Shown: piece by piece, positions 46,623 to 58,576 of the stretch
How the letters are laid out: each line of letters begins with the position of its first letter
Numbering within the stretch: position 1 is the first letter of the stretch
Source: Lytechinus variegatus
Taxonomy: Eukaryota > Echinodermata > Echinoidea > Temnopleuroida > Toxopneustidae
Assembly (NCBI RefSeq): GCF_018143015.1
Contig: NC_054741.1
Span: forward strand, 7,442,683 to 7,506,682
Direction of reading: 5' to 3'
DNA length: 64,000 nucleotides
Program-made: the position numbers and the translations under genes
The notes under the pieces: generated by a model
The model's database searches: none
Told to the model about the DNA's origin: nothing
The model's input: the letters and a program-made list of their open reading frames with translations, nothing else

Positions 46623-48550
46623 CGTCAACGTGTTCTTAATTATTTTTTTTTTCATTCATACTGGCATAATCGACATTACAGTTCATTGTTGCTGATTTGC
46701 TTGTGTCACGTTTATTGTTTTAAATCCTATTTATTACCTTAACACTTAATAAACTGGGGAGGGAGTCAATTTAACCCCCCCCCCCGACAAATGTCGTCGC
46801 TTCACCGCAGCGCAATTTTTTTGACCGCGCCGCTCTGATGACTTTTTACTGTCGAGTCTTGCACATTTTTTGAGATCGAATTTGCGACGCCTGAGTATGC
46901 GGTTCCGAAATTACATGTACGCAACGTTTAGTCAGCGCATGTCAGTCCCAAAATTGCTCAAAACGTGATTCCGTGTACAAAGTCAATGCAAATTGTGTTT
47001 TTCAACCAAAAATCATAAATGTATGATTATTTTTAATTTTTTGGTCTAAAACAATAAAGTACATTGTTGAGTTTTGTTGAAAATGTAGAAATTGATATGT
47101 TCGCCAAAAATAGCATTCTACTAGCTATGTTAAGTGAGTTAAAGGCAAAAACACACCACAAAAAACAAATTTAGGGCAAATTTCAATATTTTTTTGAAAA
47201 ATTCAAAATACAGTCTTGTAGTTTACATCTGGCTCTACGCGCGTGCAAATTGTCGCGCTTCTCGCGCAATAAACGGCCGAGATCTGAGGGGGAGGATGGG
47301 GTCAAATTGACCCCCAGTATAATTATGTTTGTCCATGGACCTTCTAGTAGGTCCATGGTTTGTCATAAATAGCCTAGTTAAAATAGGGTTATCTACACGC
47401 CGTTCCACTCTGGCGCTTAAATTTTACGGGGGGGGGGGCAATAAGACATAAATACAATTTTAGACGTGATGAAGAGTATACACGACAAATACACCCTTCT
47501 TTTGTTATGCTCTCGCCTCCATTTTCTTTCCCATATTTCTTCTCTTCACGCCCCCCCCCCCTCTGCTTGAAAATGTATAGGGGTAGTTGCCCCCCCCCCG
47601 CCCGCCCCTTTGACATCGCTACTCTCTGCAATCAATTACATGCACAGACATCGAACCAACATTCCAAATTTTGGTTAAGATTAGACAAGGTGTTATTTTA
47701 CATGGTTCAAACGGAGGGTGCTTATGGGTAACGAGCATTATTGCTTATTTATCTTGTCTGATAATTGTAATGGGTTGTTCATCTTCACCAGCATTATCTG
47801 TTTTAGCATCCTCGTGCGAGGGAGTCCATGGGAGTATAATAGGGGTGCAAAAGGGATACCTTTGAAAAAGGGTGGAGTTTGAAAAAGTAAATGAAATTTG
47901 ATTTTGGAAAAGATGCAACATAACAGATGTTAACATATTTCCGCTTGAATATGTTAACAAAATTGTCCATTAAAGCCAAAATAGTATTTTTCAATTTGCT
48001 CGCAAATATGAAGGGGACCCAGATTCTATAAGCCTTGCTTTTATTAGTGGACCCTTTCATTTCCATACAAGCTTTATTTATTCTATACTAGTTTACAAAG
48101 GTGAATATAATTTAGTATATGTTACTGTATAGGGCTATGTGGAACATCTATATTAAATTGTTTTTTTTTTATGTTGAATTTCGTTGACACATTGGAGACG
48201 GAGTAAAGGTCTCGGATCTCGAATCTTGAATTAGACAAAACTATCAAGAATGACCAACTAAAAATTTATATCAATCAGTAATTAAAATTGGATATAGATG
48301 ACCCCCCCCCCCCCACCTCCTCTTGGTTGTGAATGTTCCGTCGCCAATCCGTCGGAATGAATGAGGGAGCCATGCAGGTTTGCAAGTTTGTTGATAAAGC
48401 ACCACACATCGACCCATCAAGATTAGCACCTTATCATGCATGCCACCCAACTGACACAAAGGCGGATGACCCACTTCCCTATTTCGAAATGGGGATGGTC
48501 GTGAAAGATGACGTCATGAGCTCGTATATCTTCGCCAGAGATGGTTGTTG
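46623..48550. other. Intergenic, no gene seen
   Basis: Contains G/C runs (46776, 47430, 47552, 47591, 48301) and a palindrome with two GTCCATGGACC-like copies at 47332-47360. Short frames here are not convincing. Confidence 0.4.
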
Positions 48551-48670
48551 GCAATCGTCATCATCATCTTCTTCATCATCATCTTCATCATCATCATCAT
48601 CATCATCATCCTCACCAACTTCATCACCATCTCCGTCGCTGTCGTCGAAATCATTATCATCAAAATCACG
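48551..48670. repeat. (CAT/TCT)n trinucleotide array
   Basis: TCATCATCATCTTCTTCATC-type array. Poly-Ser, poly-His and poly-Asp frames across it are artefacts. Confidence 0.9.
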
Positions 48671-49569
48671 ATGATGTCCTACTATCACCATCATTCAACA
48701 CTCATCGCCACCTTACATGCATCATCATAATTGATATCGAAAGAAAGGAGATGAAAATGAGAACTTAAAACAAAATGGTAACAAGGTAATTAAATCTTTC
48801 GAGATATACAGAATTAAATCCAAACTCACATCAATTTAACAATATGAATTAAAAAGCAGGTGAAACAGAGGGGTTAAAGACATGAGAACCTGTAACCCCC
48901 CCCCCCCTCGCCACTCCTTCGACCTCCTAAAAATTATATACAAAAAAACAAACAAACAAAGAATATTTTTTATATCAACACACAAAAACACTAAAACACA
49001 ATAACAAAAACCCTGAAAGATGAAAGAAATTGCTTTTCATTTTAAATTACATTCTGTAGTTTCAAATAGAGTCGTTTTACAATTTTCACCACTCTTATTG
49101 TCCACAGCCTTGTTTATAATTAAGTTGACATAATTATTGCAAGGTCATATATTCACGCAACATGACATGCAGGTAAATCATTGTGGATGCATAAAATGAT
49201 TTTAAAAATAGTGAACAGGTTAAAGAAGGGAATGAATGGATGGAGAAATTAGTCGATTCTCGTTTGAAACAATTGACCGGACAAATGCATCTAGGCAACA
49301 AGCACATAGCGCAGAAAATGCATTTAAATGAACAATAGGCGAACTATATATATTATGCAATTTTCTATGACACTGACCTTCAACACGGAGAGCGAACGAG
49401 GTGAAGACGTGAAGTAAGAGTAATTGGAGATATTGAATGATGGTCTTGATGTTATTGCCATCATTATGACGTCATAATTATCATTGTTACTATTGCAAGT
49501 TGCATCCTCCTTCTCCCGTTCGGTATCAAAAGCATAAGACAATAACATTACTACTATTTTTTCTGTATT
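48671..49569. other. Intergenic, no gene seen
   Basis: Includes a C11 run near 48897 and short AAACAAACAAAC repeats. No gene is recognised. Confidence 0.35.
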
Positions 49570-49870
49570 ATAATCAGCGTGATTAGTATTATTATCATTA
49601 GTAGCAGTTGTAGTAGTAGAGTAGTATTAGTATTGATTTGTTATTATTATTATTATCATCATCATCATTAGTAGTAGTTGTCGTAGCAGTAGTAGAGTAG
49701 TATCAGTATTGATTTATTGTTATTATTATTAATACTAATAATACAAATAAATTAATACTACTAATACTATTGATATTACTATAATCATCATCATTGTTAT
49801 TTTCATTATCATTCACATATTACTGCTTCTTCTATTACTACTAATCATTTTTATTATCTTTTTTTTTCAT
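49570..49870. repeat. (ATT/AGT)n degenerate array with internal duplication
   Basis: A block with GTAGTAGAGTAGTATTAGTA TTGATTTGTTATTATT is present twice in tandem (about 49600-49650 and 49685-49735), within a larger ATT/ATC-rich region. Confidence 0.7.
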
Positions 49871-51429
49871 TAGTGCTATCGATTATCATTGCTGTTCATA
49901 TACGACAAAACATTTCATCTACTCTCGGTCTGTCACTCATTACCCTTCGTTATTAAGGTAGACATGAAAAAAAACAAGAACTAATAAGTGACTTGTATTC
50001 TTGTTGAAATAGAATTATCTATAAATGTGTTCACTAGGATTTTGTCACAAAATTTAATCTCGATGAAAAATACTGTCGTTTATGTTATTTTTAAACAGAA
50101 TTAAACCTTTGTGTGTCAAACTTTGATGAAAAAATAACAATAAAAACACCCCTGATTTTCCAGACGAATCGCAATCTGCCACAACAACACCACCACAGAA
50201 ACATCATGACATGGCATCCCGCTATTTTAATGGATGGTTGGTCTATTTTGGGTTTTGTGGTGACAGTCATTATCTTTATTTCTGGATAACCATTGTCTGG
50301 GAATATGACATTTCCTTGACATTGTTGCTGTATGGTGACACATGAGGCAACCATGAACATTAACACATGAATTTAAGGGGACCTTCACCTTACTAACTTC
50401 TTTAAAGAAAAACAATAAAATAAAAAAAGGGTTAGCAAACTTTAACTTAAATTCCAGATTTTCAACAACAAAACCAGTTAATGTCATTGATCATAGATCT
50501 TTTGTCACACTCTGCTTACTAAAGTGCTTCTTGTGTGCCATGTAAATAAAATCGCATTTACTATATCTCCATTTTTTATTAACGATGTCAGATAATGTAC
50601 ATCCCGTAACATTTTTTGTGATGAAAGAGTGATTTATAGATACAACATAGCAAATGGGAGTAGTAAGTGTTAGCAATACGTGATTAATTGTAACTTTTTA
50701 TTCGAGTGATAAATATATATATATATATATTGGGGGTGAGAGCATTGACGTCACTCTTATTAATTTTTTTAAAGAAAAAAAGAGCATTAGTGATAGACAT
50801 GCCTTTAATATGAAATAGTCAAACTAATGAAAAAAAATTCTATTTCCGGCAGCTCAGGTGAACTTCACAGTTGCTTCTAATTCAATAGCCCCCCCCCCCC
50901 CCACCCTCATCTAAATAAATTTATTTTTTCTTTACTTAAAACCTGCGTTGGTATTACTTGCAAATTTCTATATTTTCCTTACTCTATTGTTTGTTTGTTT
51001 GTTTGCATTTATTTCTGCGTTCAAAAACACAATACAAAAATATCTACAATTACGATATACAGAATAATTCACAATATAAACAATGTGGTCATATTACATA
51101 ATAAATGCAAATAAGGATGTAAGTATAAATTAATCTTTGATAAATGTAAACATATATATAAAATGTAATAAGTGAACGCAGGAGACCGCCATCGTGAGCG
51201 GTTAGGCTTGAATTGATGGCGGCCTCTGCCCCTATTACATAAGGGCAGAGGGTAAAGAGCATTTTCTTTGAATGTAGAGAGCAACTGAATGGAGATTGAG
51301 TGTTATGCTGCGACTCTGAGTCCATAGTTGACATGTTAAAATCATGTTTGTTTTTAGTAAGCTTTTATATGTATACACAATCTACCCCGGTGAGGGGTTG
51401 GGGACTACTTAGCATAAATGTATGATTCG
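49871..51429. other. Intergenic, no gene seen
   Basis: Contains an (AT)n tract at 50711-50730, a C14 run at about 50889-50902, GTTTGTTTGTTTG near 50990 and a decayed TTAAGGGGACCTTCACC terminus near 50373. No gene is recognised. Confidence 0.4.
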
Positions 51430-51805
51430 TATATGTGCCGCGGTCGAGACTCCAGTTTTTAGCCTAAATTTCATATTCCAGACCATTACCAATTTAGAAA
51501 GCGATAGAAATTACTATTATCCCCGTTCCAGATACCCTCAAATTTGTGGTTTCTCGTACCAGCGCCCATCATGAGCTACTCAGCCGGTCGAGGCGACGAG
51601 CTCGATCGACGCGGAGTCATAGGAGTTCCAGAGACTACCCCCTTATTTTTTTAGTGGTCAGTTCCAGAGCAATGCATACTTAATATTCATTGATTGAAGG
51701 GCCGTTCCGGAGACGTCCATTTTTTGAAGTTCCAGAGCCCCCTATTTTTACTTTGATATGACACATAGGTATCATGTTATAATTCGAGTAGCCCCCCCCC
51801 CTCCC
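51430..51805. repeat. Degenerate repeat with recurring GTTCCAGAG motif
   Basis: Short motifs recur: GTTCCAGAG (about 51628, 51660 and 51733), GTTCCGGAG, and ACCCCC/CCCCTATTTTT. CpG-rich GGTCGAGGCGACGAGCTCGA lies inside. It ends in a C11 run. Non-coding. Confidence 0.45.
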
Positions 51806-52125
51806 GGGCAGTCTACTTGGGTAATGTAGACAATTTATGTCCATCAATGCCCCCACTATCTACATTCCTTAAAAAAAAACACAATACAAATTAAATTATA
51901 CTTTAAAACAGGCTGTGGTTTGCTACGTACACTACACCAGGACGATCTTTAGGGCTTGACTCAAACTTCCAATTTCCTTTGGCATAATCATGATAATCAT
52001 GTTTCGTGCAGTACCTGGTCATCAAAACAAATGAAATTATCAGAAACATTTGTTGCCTGGATTTATTTGTCACTAACCATTGGTTGAAATGTAAGTGAAT
52101 CATCTATACCATGAATACTCCAGAC

Positions 52126-52705
52126 TGAAAGCGCCCGGAGGGGGGGGAGCACTTATTGTGGATACCATGTGCCACCAAAAAACAAGTAAAAAGGATGTCT
52201 TTTCCAGAAAGGGCACGTTAGGTACGTAACGTGATAAGGGTGTCAAAAACACAAAAATAATGAAAAAAGGGTATCTATTTCGCTAGGAAAGCTACGTGTT
52301 TAGGGTCAAATTTGCGGGGATGATAAAACAAAATTAAAATGTTTTAGAAAGGATGTCCTTTTTGCCCCAACACTACGTGTTTAGAGTCCGATTTTCGCGA
52401 GGTGTGGAAGGTGTGCCGTATACAAAATAAAAATTAATGTGTAAAGGTAAAACTGACGACCGACAGACCCGTGACATAACAATAAAATAACGTTGTACTT
52501 GTTTAGAGGTTCATTTCAGGGAATACTTCAAAAAGTATCGTTATGTTATAAGGGTAGGGATTCACACGCCAATACTTGTTAAGGGTGCATTTTCAGAATA
52601 TGGAAAATACGTGTTTAGGGTGCTTCAGTTTTCGAGACCCCATGGTCGCGCATGGTATCCACTCGTCGATGGAAGTGCCCCCCCCCCCGGGGTGAAAGCG
52701 CCCCA
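52126..52705. repeat. Degenerate tandem repeat with CTACGTGTTTAGGGT motif
   Basis: At least four spaced occurrences of a TACGTGTTTAGGGT-like motif (about 52289, 52372, 52500, 52609), with a degenerate fifth (ACTTGTTAAGGGT near 52574), are separated by 75-130 bp. The ends carry GAAAGCGCCCGGAGG and CGGGGTGAAAGCGCCCC with G7 and C11 runs. Non-coding. Confidence 0.5.
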
Positions 52706-52975
52706 CGACAACAGTTTTTTTGTTATAAGTATCCCTTTTCGACCCCTCTTCCCTTTTTTTCCTTTCATGTGCCCTCAATTCTATCTTCTATTCATTTATC
52801 TCCTCCTTCTTCTTTTATTTACCCTCCTCCTCCTCCTCCTCCTTCTTCTTCTTCTTCTTCTCTTCTCTTTCTCTTTCTCCCATCCTGCTCTTCTTCTTAT
52901 CTACCACCTCCTCCTCTTTCTTTACCTTCTCCGAGTCCTCCTCTTCTTTCCTCAGCTCCCCCTTGCACCTCGCTC
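52706..52975. repeat. Long polypyrimidine CTT/CTC tract
   Basis: CTCCTCCTCC, then CTTCTTCTTC and CTTTCTCTTTCTC blocks make a nearly pure C/T strand from about 52740 to 52970. The Leu/Phe-rich and Ser/Pro-rich frames are artefacts of composition. Confidence 0.85.
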
Positions 52976-53705
52976 ATGATTTGTATATCATAATCATTTG
53001 TATATTGTCCATGTTATTCATGCATACTTTTTATCAGTCCTATTCCTCTCAAATGATTTCCTGTTTACAGCCTTCACTAAACATTAATGTACTTCATGTC
53101 CTAATTCTAAGCGTCATTATGCCAGACATCTAGCTTGTTTCTCACCAGATAAGCTATAGGCCAGAATCAAATCCAAACCCCTTTAGCTCACAAGCTGCTA
53201 AACATTGAATGTTAACAACATCTCTGTTAAGCTTAACAATAATTGATAATGGCTATTGTTGATAATCTTACTTCTCAACAGCCCCATATAAAATGTCCCA
53301 ATATATTTGCAAAAGTATGCTTGCTAATAACTTTTAAAGAGCTCAAAAACAACATTGCTAATCTTTCCATCAGAAAGGCTGTTTGATTGAATTTCCAAAC
53401 AAGGCACTGCAGCATTGTAGAAAACGATCCAAGAGTAAAATTTGCTTTACATCAAATTATATGTGGTGCCAAATCTTAAAGGTATTAAATTTAATATTCA
53501 TTCAAATTTTGGTTATTCAAATTAATAAAAACAGTCTGGGAACGATAATAAAATAACTTCCTGATCATAAACTCTGATCTAACTTCATTTGCAAGTATGA
53601 GACACACAAAAACAACAGTTTTGAATACTTGTAGCTATCCATACAGATAATTTAGGAAGCTGTAGAACGAGCGCTTCCTCTCCCAATGCATGCTTCGCTA
53701 TTCAA
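52976..53705. other. Intergenic, no gene seen
   Basis: AT-rich anonymous DNA, possibly the promoter region of the candidate gene start at 53706. Confidence 0.35.
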
Positions 53706-53753
53706 CATGGCGGCTCTTGGAGAATCATTATCGCGGTTTAATAAATGGAAATA
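53706..53753 (+). promoter_or_regulatory. Possible gene start (ATG in an AACATGGCGGC context)
   Basis: ATTCAACATGGCGGCTCTTG combines a good Kozak context with the YY1-type AANATGGCGGC motif often found at first exons of housekeeping genes. The frame begins MAALGESLSRFNKWKYVS and stays open for about 40 codons. A possible donor, TTC|GTATGC, lies near 53760. No downstream exon could be identified, so this is only a candidate first coding exon. It would be convergent with the ATP9 gene. Confidence 0.3.
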
Positions 53754-53760
53754 TGTTTCG

Positions 53761-54728
53761 TATGCCAAAATAACAAATCACATTCTAATGAACGATAAAA
53801 ACAGTTGTTTTGGGTTCCAACCACAATCTCTGTGAATTTTTTTTTGTAGGTGCTAATCTAATATTCGCTGCGTGTGTGAGTGTCACAAAAACTGAGTAAT
53901 CAAATTGAGGCAAGTAAGCTGTTAGGCTTGGGATATGGCTCAGATCCGACATGTTTGTTCCTAGGATGAAGATTTTGCTGTTCAAACATGAATTGATTCA
54001 TTATTTACCACCTGCTGTATCATGTTGACACATGGCATTGGATTTTATCAGAATTCAATTTATTATGAAGAGGTCCCTAAAACCTTTATTTATCGATGTT
54101 TATAACAGACAACGTTACATCTTTTCTCATTATCCAGTTTTGTTCCGAAGTTTCAAATGCCAAACCCTTAGGATCGAAGATCCTGTTCTCACACAGGTCA
54201 TCACAACGTAGGACATGCATTATAGCAGAAGATGTCAAAGGCCTAAGTACTCTACAGAGTGGGCTAAGTTTTTTAAGCAGAATTATGATAATTATATCTA
54301 TTATTCAAAAGGACCAAATTGATAAACCAGTTCATAGTTACCTCATGGCAAGACTGTACAAAATTGACCGTTCCTTTTCTTTCAGTAGGTTAGGCAAATT
54401 TAAAAGCAATGTTTTATGTAAGCATTTCTGATATAACAGGATGCAGAAATTACTAAGAATATCACCCAAATGTTCCATTTCCACTTCGAATGCATAGCAT
54501 GCTACTCTTACGATGTACCAGGCAAAATATTAATGGACGCATTGTTGTTTTCCAGTAGATCTAATAAAAACAAAATAAAAAGAATATATGAATAGTCAAT
54601 ACATCAAATTTGGTGCTTATCTCTTGGAATATTAAACCGCTGTGCCATTTGACTTCAAATAGCCTTCTTCTGATCATGGTCAAAATGGAACTTTGTACTG
54701 TCTTTTAAAACAAGTAGAGCGCCTCTGG
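53761..54728. other. Intergenic or intronic, no gene confirmed
   Basis: The 111-codon open frame at 54096-54431 (plus), with an acceptor-like CATTATCCAG inside it, resembles no protein I know and lacks clear donor signals. Not called as coding. Confidence 0.3.
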
Positions 54729-55555
54729 TAGTCTCGCCTGGATTACGCGATTCGATATAGCAGCAGTGTTGACTTTGAAAACAGCTATTTTATAATTATT
54801 CACAATATAAAAAATTCATGTGATAATAAAATACTATTTTAATTGACCCAAAATGATCTTTAACCATGATCATGTGATCTATGATGTGAGAAAAGCAATA
54901 ATTTATATTTGATTACCCTTATGTCTTATATGTTTCATGAACTAGATCCATAAACTTTCTAAGTTATGATGCCAATTCAACAAATACCCCCAACATGACC
55001 AAAGTTCATTGACCCTAAATGACCTTTGACCTTGGTCATGTGACCTGAAACTCGCACAGGATGTTCAGTGATACTTGATTACTCTTATGTCCAAGTATTA
55101 TGAACTAACTCCATAATAAAATTAAAGTTACATTGGAAACTCAACAAGTTTATTGACAAGTGACCTTTGACCTTGGTCATGTGACCTAAAACTCGGGCAG
55201 GATGCTCAGCAGTACTTCATTACCCTTATGTGTAAATTTCATGAACTAGGTCAATATACTTTTAAGTTATGACATTTCAAAAATTTAACGTTAGTTTAAG
55301 ATTTTGATATTGATTCCCCCAACATGGTATAAGTTCATTGACCTTAAATGACCTTTGACCTAAAACCAAGGCAGGATGTCTAGTAAGACTATTACTCTTA
55401 TGTCCAAGTTTAATGAACAAGGTCCATATAATAGTACTTTCGAAGTTATGACATTTCAAAAACTTAACCTTAGGTTTAGATTTGATGTGACGCCGCAGCC
55501 GTCGGAAAACCGGCGCCTATAGTCTCTCTCTCCCTTTCTGCTAGCAGGCGAGACT
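54729..55555. mobile_element. TAGTCTCGCCTG-bounded element with internal DR1-bearing tandem units
   Basis: Ends are TAGTCTCGCCTG (left) and CAGGCGAGACTA (right), perfect 12 bp inverted repeats that may include a TA target duplication. Inside are four diverged tandem units of about 140-190 bp, each with TTGACC..AAATGACC, CTTATGT, ATGAACTA and AAGTTATGACATTTC blocks. Three units carry TGACCTTTGACC (55020-55031, 55161-55172, 55349-55360). The first unit (from about 54843) is the most decayed. No coding sequence is present. Confidence 0.65.
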
Positions 55556-56047
55556 AAAATGAAACATGGTTTTGTCTTGATATTGTGAGAAAAGGTATAG
55601 GCAGACAAATATCTATTTAAAAATGAATAATTAATATTGATTTTATTTTAAATGTGCCCATGCATGCCTGGTTTATGAAGATATATCACATTAATGGTTT
55701 TTAAATCAGCAACTACACTTTTGTTTGCTAAAAATAACAATATGTTTCTGCTATACAGAGATGAATTTCCTATCTAAATAAATTTAGTTGTTAGTATCCA
55801 CTTTGAATACTTTACATTAACCTTCTTTCATAATATCTGTCATTTCACTGATTATACAATATCCAAGTGCTATCATCAGGTGAAATATATCTGATTTTGT
55901 TTTTGTTTTCATGTGTTGTCAATCTGAAAATTGTAAATGTAGTTTTATTTTTAATATCAAGTTGATAAAAGTGCTCCAGATTTTGTTTATCTTGAATGTT
56001 TCATTTTTTTTCTATTTACCTATTCAGTTACGTTAAGGCCATGTCAC
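55556..56047. other. Intergenic, no gene seen
   Basis: AT-rich anonymous DNA. Confidence 0.35.
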
Positions 56048-56263
56048 ATCGTTCCGTGCAAACCTTGCGTGCGACTTACGGGTTGCTATTTTTGCTACCT
56101 GCAGGTCGTCCGCATTGACAGTATCTCGCACGCATCCCACACGCAGTTGTCCACAGAAGCGCACGCAAGTCTGATTTGCACGCAAAAAAGTTTTGAACAT
56201 GCTGCGGGAGAGTTGCAGGCAATCACCCGCAACTCACCCAACTCAAGGCTTACACGAAACGAT
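56048..56263. repeat. Inverted-repeat element with ATCGTTCCGTGCAAACC ends
   Basis: The left end (ATCGTTCCGTGCAAACCTTG, then ACGGGTTGC) is matched, inverted and imperfectly, at the right end (CCCGCAACTC, then AAGGCTTACACGAAACGAT). Internal GCACGCA units recur. MITE-like and non-coding. Confidence 0.5.
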
Positions 56264-56710
56264 ATATCTTACTTTACTTCATTCAAATTTGTTTTATTTT
56301 GTTTCATTTAATTTTTTTTTGTCTTTTCTCTGATTTATATATTTTCTTTTTTTAGGGGGGGGGGGTTACTGAGCATACCATGAAACAAAAAGGCCATTTG
56401 AACTATCTATCTTGACTAGCTGTGTAATCAAGTCAAGGATACATTAACACAGAGTGCAAAATCTACCCAGAGAAACCGCCAGGTTTTGATACGCTATTAA
56501 TTAAAATAACGACCATCTGGTATGAAAATAGCTCCTTAAAATACAAGCATTAAGCTTTGGCAGATAATCCTGAAGGGGGCGGGGGTACGAGGATCCAAAA
56601 GTAAATTTCAAGTTTCACTTGAACTCGAAAAAATTGGGGTTTATGAGCAATTAGAGTACACACTACTCAACCATGTCACAATTCCATATTCCTTCTTTAT
56701 TCTTCCTGTG
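56264..56710. other. Intergenic, no gene seen
   Basis: Contains a G11 run near 56356 and no gene. Confidence 0.35.
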
Positions 56711-57195
56711 TTAAAGGGAACGTTCACCCTGAAAAAAACTTTGTTGTAAAAATAGCAGAATAATAGTAAAAAATATTGGGGAAGTTTTGAGGAGAATTCG
56801 TTAAAAAGTAAGAAAGTTATTAGAATTCAAAGTTTTGGATTTATGACGTCATAAACGAGCAGCTGCCCCATGTGTTATGTAATATAAAATTCATGAATTT
56901 CAAATTTTGTATGGTTCCTGATGACTTAATTTTGTTTTCTATTCATGATCGAGTGTGAAATGATTTGTCTATTGATATACAAAAGGTACGGTGAAAACCA
57001 TTTTCGATTTCTTTGATTTTTTAACCATTCGCTATGTATGAATGCTGCTCGCATATGACATCACAAATCAAATAATTGAAATTTTAATAACCTTTTTAAT
57101 TATTTGATTAATTTTTCTCAAACCTTCATCAATATTTTTTTATTAATTTTTCTATTTTTACATAAAATTTTTGTCAGGGTGAACTTTCCCTTTAA
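56711..57195. mobile_element. TTAA-flanked element, third family
   Basis: Ends TTAAAGGGAACGTTCACCCTG and CAGGGTGAACTTTCCCTTTAA are inverted repeats with TTAA at both borders. The arms share AGTAAGAAAGTTATTAGAATT-like and TTAATAACCTTTTTAATTATT-like blocks. A second, isolated right end lies near 21620. The ~485 bp element encodes nothing. Confidence 0.75.
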
Positions 57196-57855
57196 ACTCT
57201 TGGTCCTCTCCCTTTATCTTTCTCACTTGAACAACCCACAAAACACCTAGACTTTTGATATCATACATATGCTTCAACTGCAGAATCTCTAGAAATAGAG
57301 AAGTGTCTTCAATGACAAGATTTCTACTCTGAATAATAACGAAAGTAATAATACCGAAAATTAAAGTATTGATATATTTATATATATTTATTTCATAACA
57401 GTGCTTTAGTGCTCCATAGATACCCCCAATCATCAGATTCAATCTGGCTAACAATAAGAACTACAAATAATTTTTTACATACCAGGAAACACATAAAAGC
57501 ATGTTGGACAATCAATAAATAGACACAAAACATCAACATCCCACATACAAATCATAGAAATAAGAGTAAAGAGAATGTATGTGGGCGTATATAATCACAT
57601 AGTTTCTCCTTCTCTTTTATATTCAAATTTCATATTTCAATATTTGCAACTCTTGATTACATAATCCAGGCGCGGATCCGGCCGGACTAGACAAGGTAGT
57701 GTTCAGAGGCCCAATATTTTGCAAAAACAATATGGCCCCTGAAATGATATTGTGTTCACCCTGGCTGGATCCGCTACTAACATAATTTCATATTGCCCAA
57801 TCATCATTCAGGAATCATAATCATACAGAAGTTCTAAAGTGCCAAAGATTTGTAG

Positions 57856-58041
57856 AGATGGCAAAATGGCATTATCTCGTCAAGTCTACATTTAAAATGC
57901 TGTGTGTCAACATGGCGAGGTGCATCAAAAGTCGTCTTAGAGAGATAAAGGTGATATTGCCATACAACTTTTCAAACATTGTCTCGCCATGTTGACATAC
58001 ATTCATAAGTAGACTTGGTGAAATGATGTATCTTGCCATCT
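57856..58041. repeat. Inverted-repeat element, TGTCAACATGGCGAG arms
   Basis: AGATGGCAAAATGGCATTAT, then CAAGTCTAC and GTGTCAACATGGCGAG on the left are matched by CTCGCCATGTTGACATAC, GTAGACTTGG and TATCTTGCCATCT on the right. The ~65 bp centre is unpaired. MITE-like. Confidence 0.6.
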
Positions 58042-58576
58042 GAACAAGTCGATGGCCCTACAAAGCTATCTTACATTTAAGTTGTGACCTTAATACGCTG
58101 CTTACAAATCCTTATGACAATGAGATGCTTAAATATTTTACTATAAAAATATGATACATTACAAATCCTAACTAAAATTCATTTGATCGAGTTGACACAT
58201 ACATCGCCATTATCTTTCAATAAAAGGAATCTTTGCTCCTTTTCATGCATTCGCTTGCAATCACCCTTGGTCTGCACATGACAAGTTGTGTTCTGCACAG
58301 TAGGAATGTCAAGGTATCGTTACAAAATCAGTGAGCATTTAATACATAGAGGATTTCTACATTTTGTCTCAGGTATGGTATGAGAGGAGAGGTGTATTTT
58401 CCCCCGACTTCATTCCTATGCCTTGTTTACAAAAGCATAGTAATTGACAAAAGGCTGACTTTAGTGATTGATTGCACTGATCGTAAGTGCAATCAATCAC
58501 ACAAATCAAATTAATTGATTACCAAGCTTTGTAATATGGAGCCCTGGGCCCTATATTACAGACAGTTATGATAGAG

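Noticed and set aside
49600..49740. CRISPR-like regular repeats
   Set aside because: Degenerate ATT/AGT microsatellite with one internal duplication in a eukaryotic genome; no direct repeats with unique spacers.
52611..52993. Overlapping 113-122 codon Leu/Phe- and Ser/Pro-rich frames
   Set aside because: Composition is entirely explained by the polypyrimidine tract; two frames are open for the same trivial reason.
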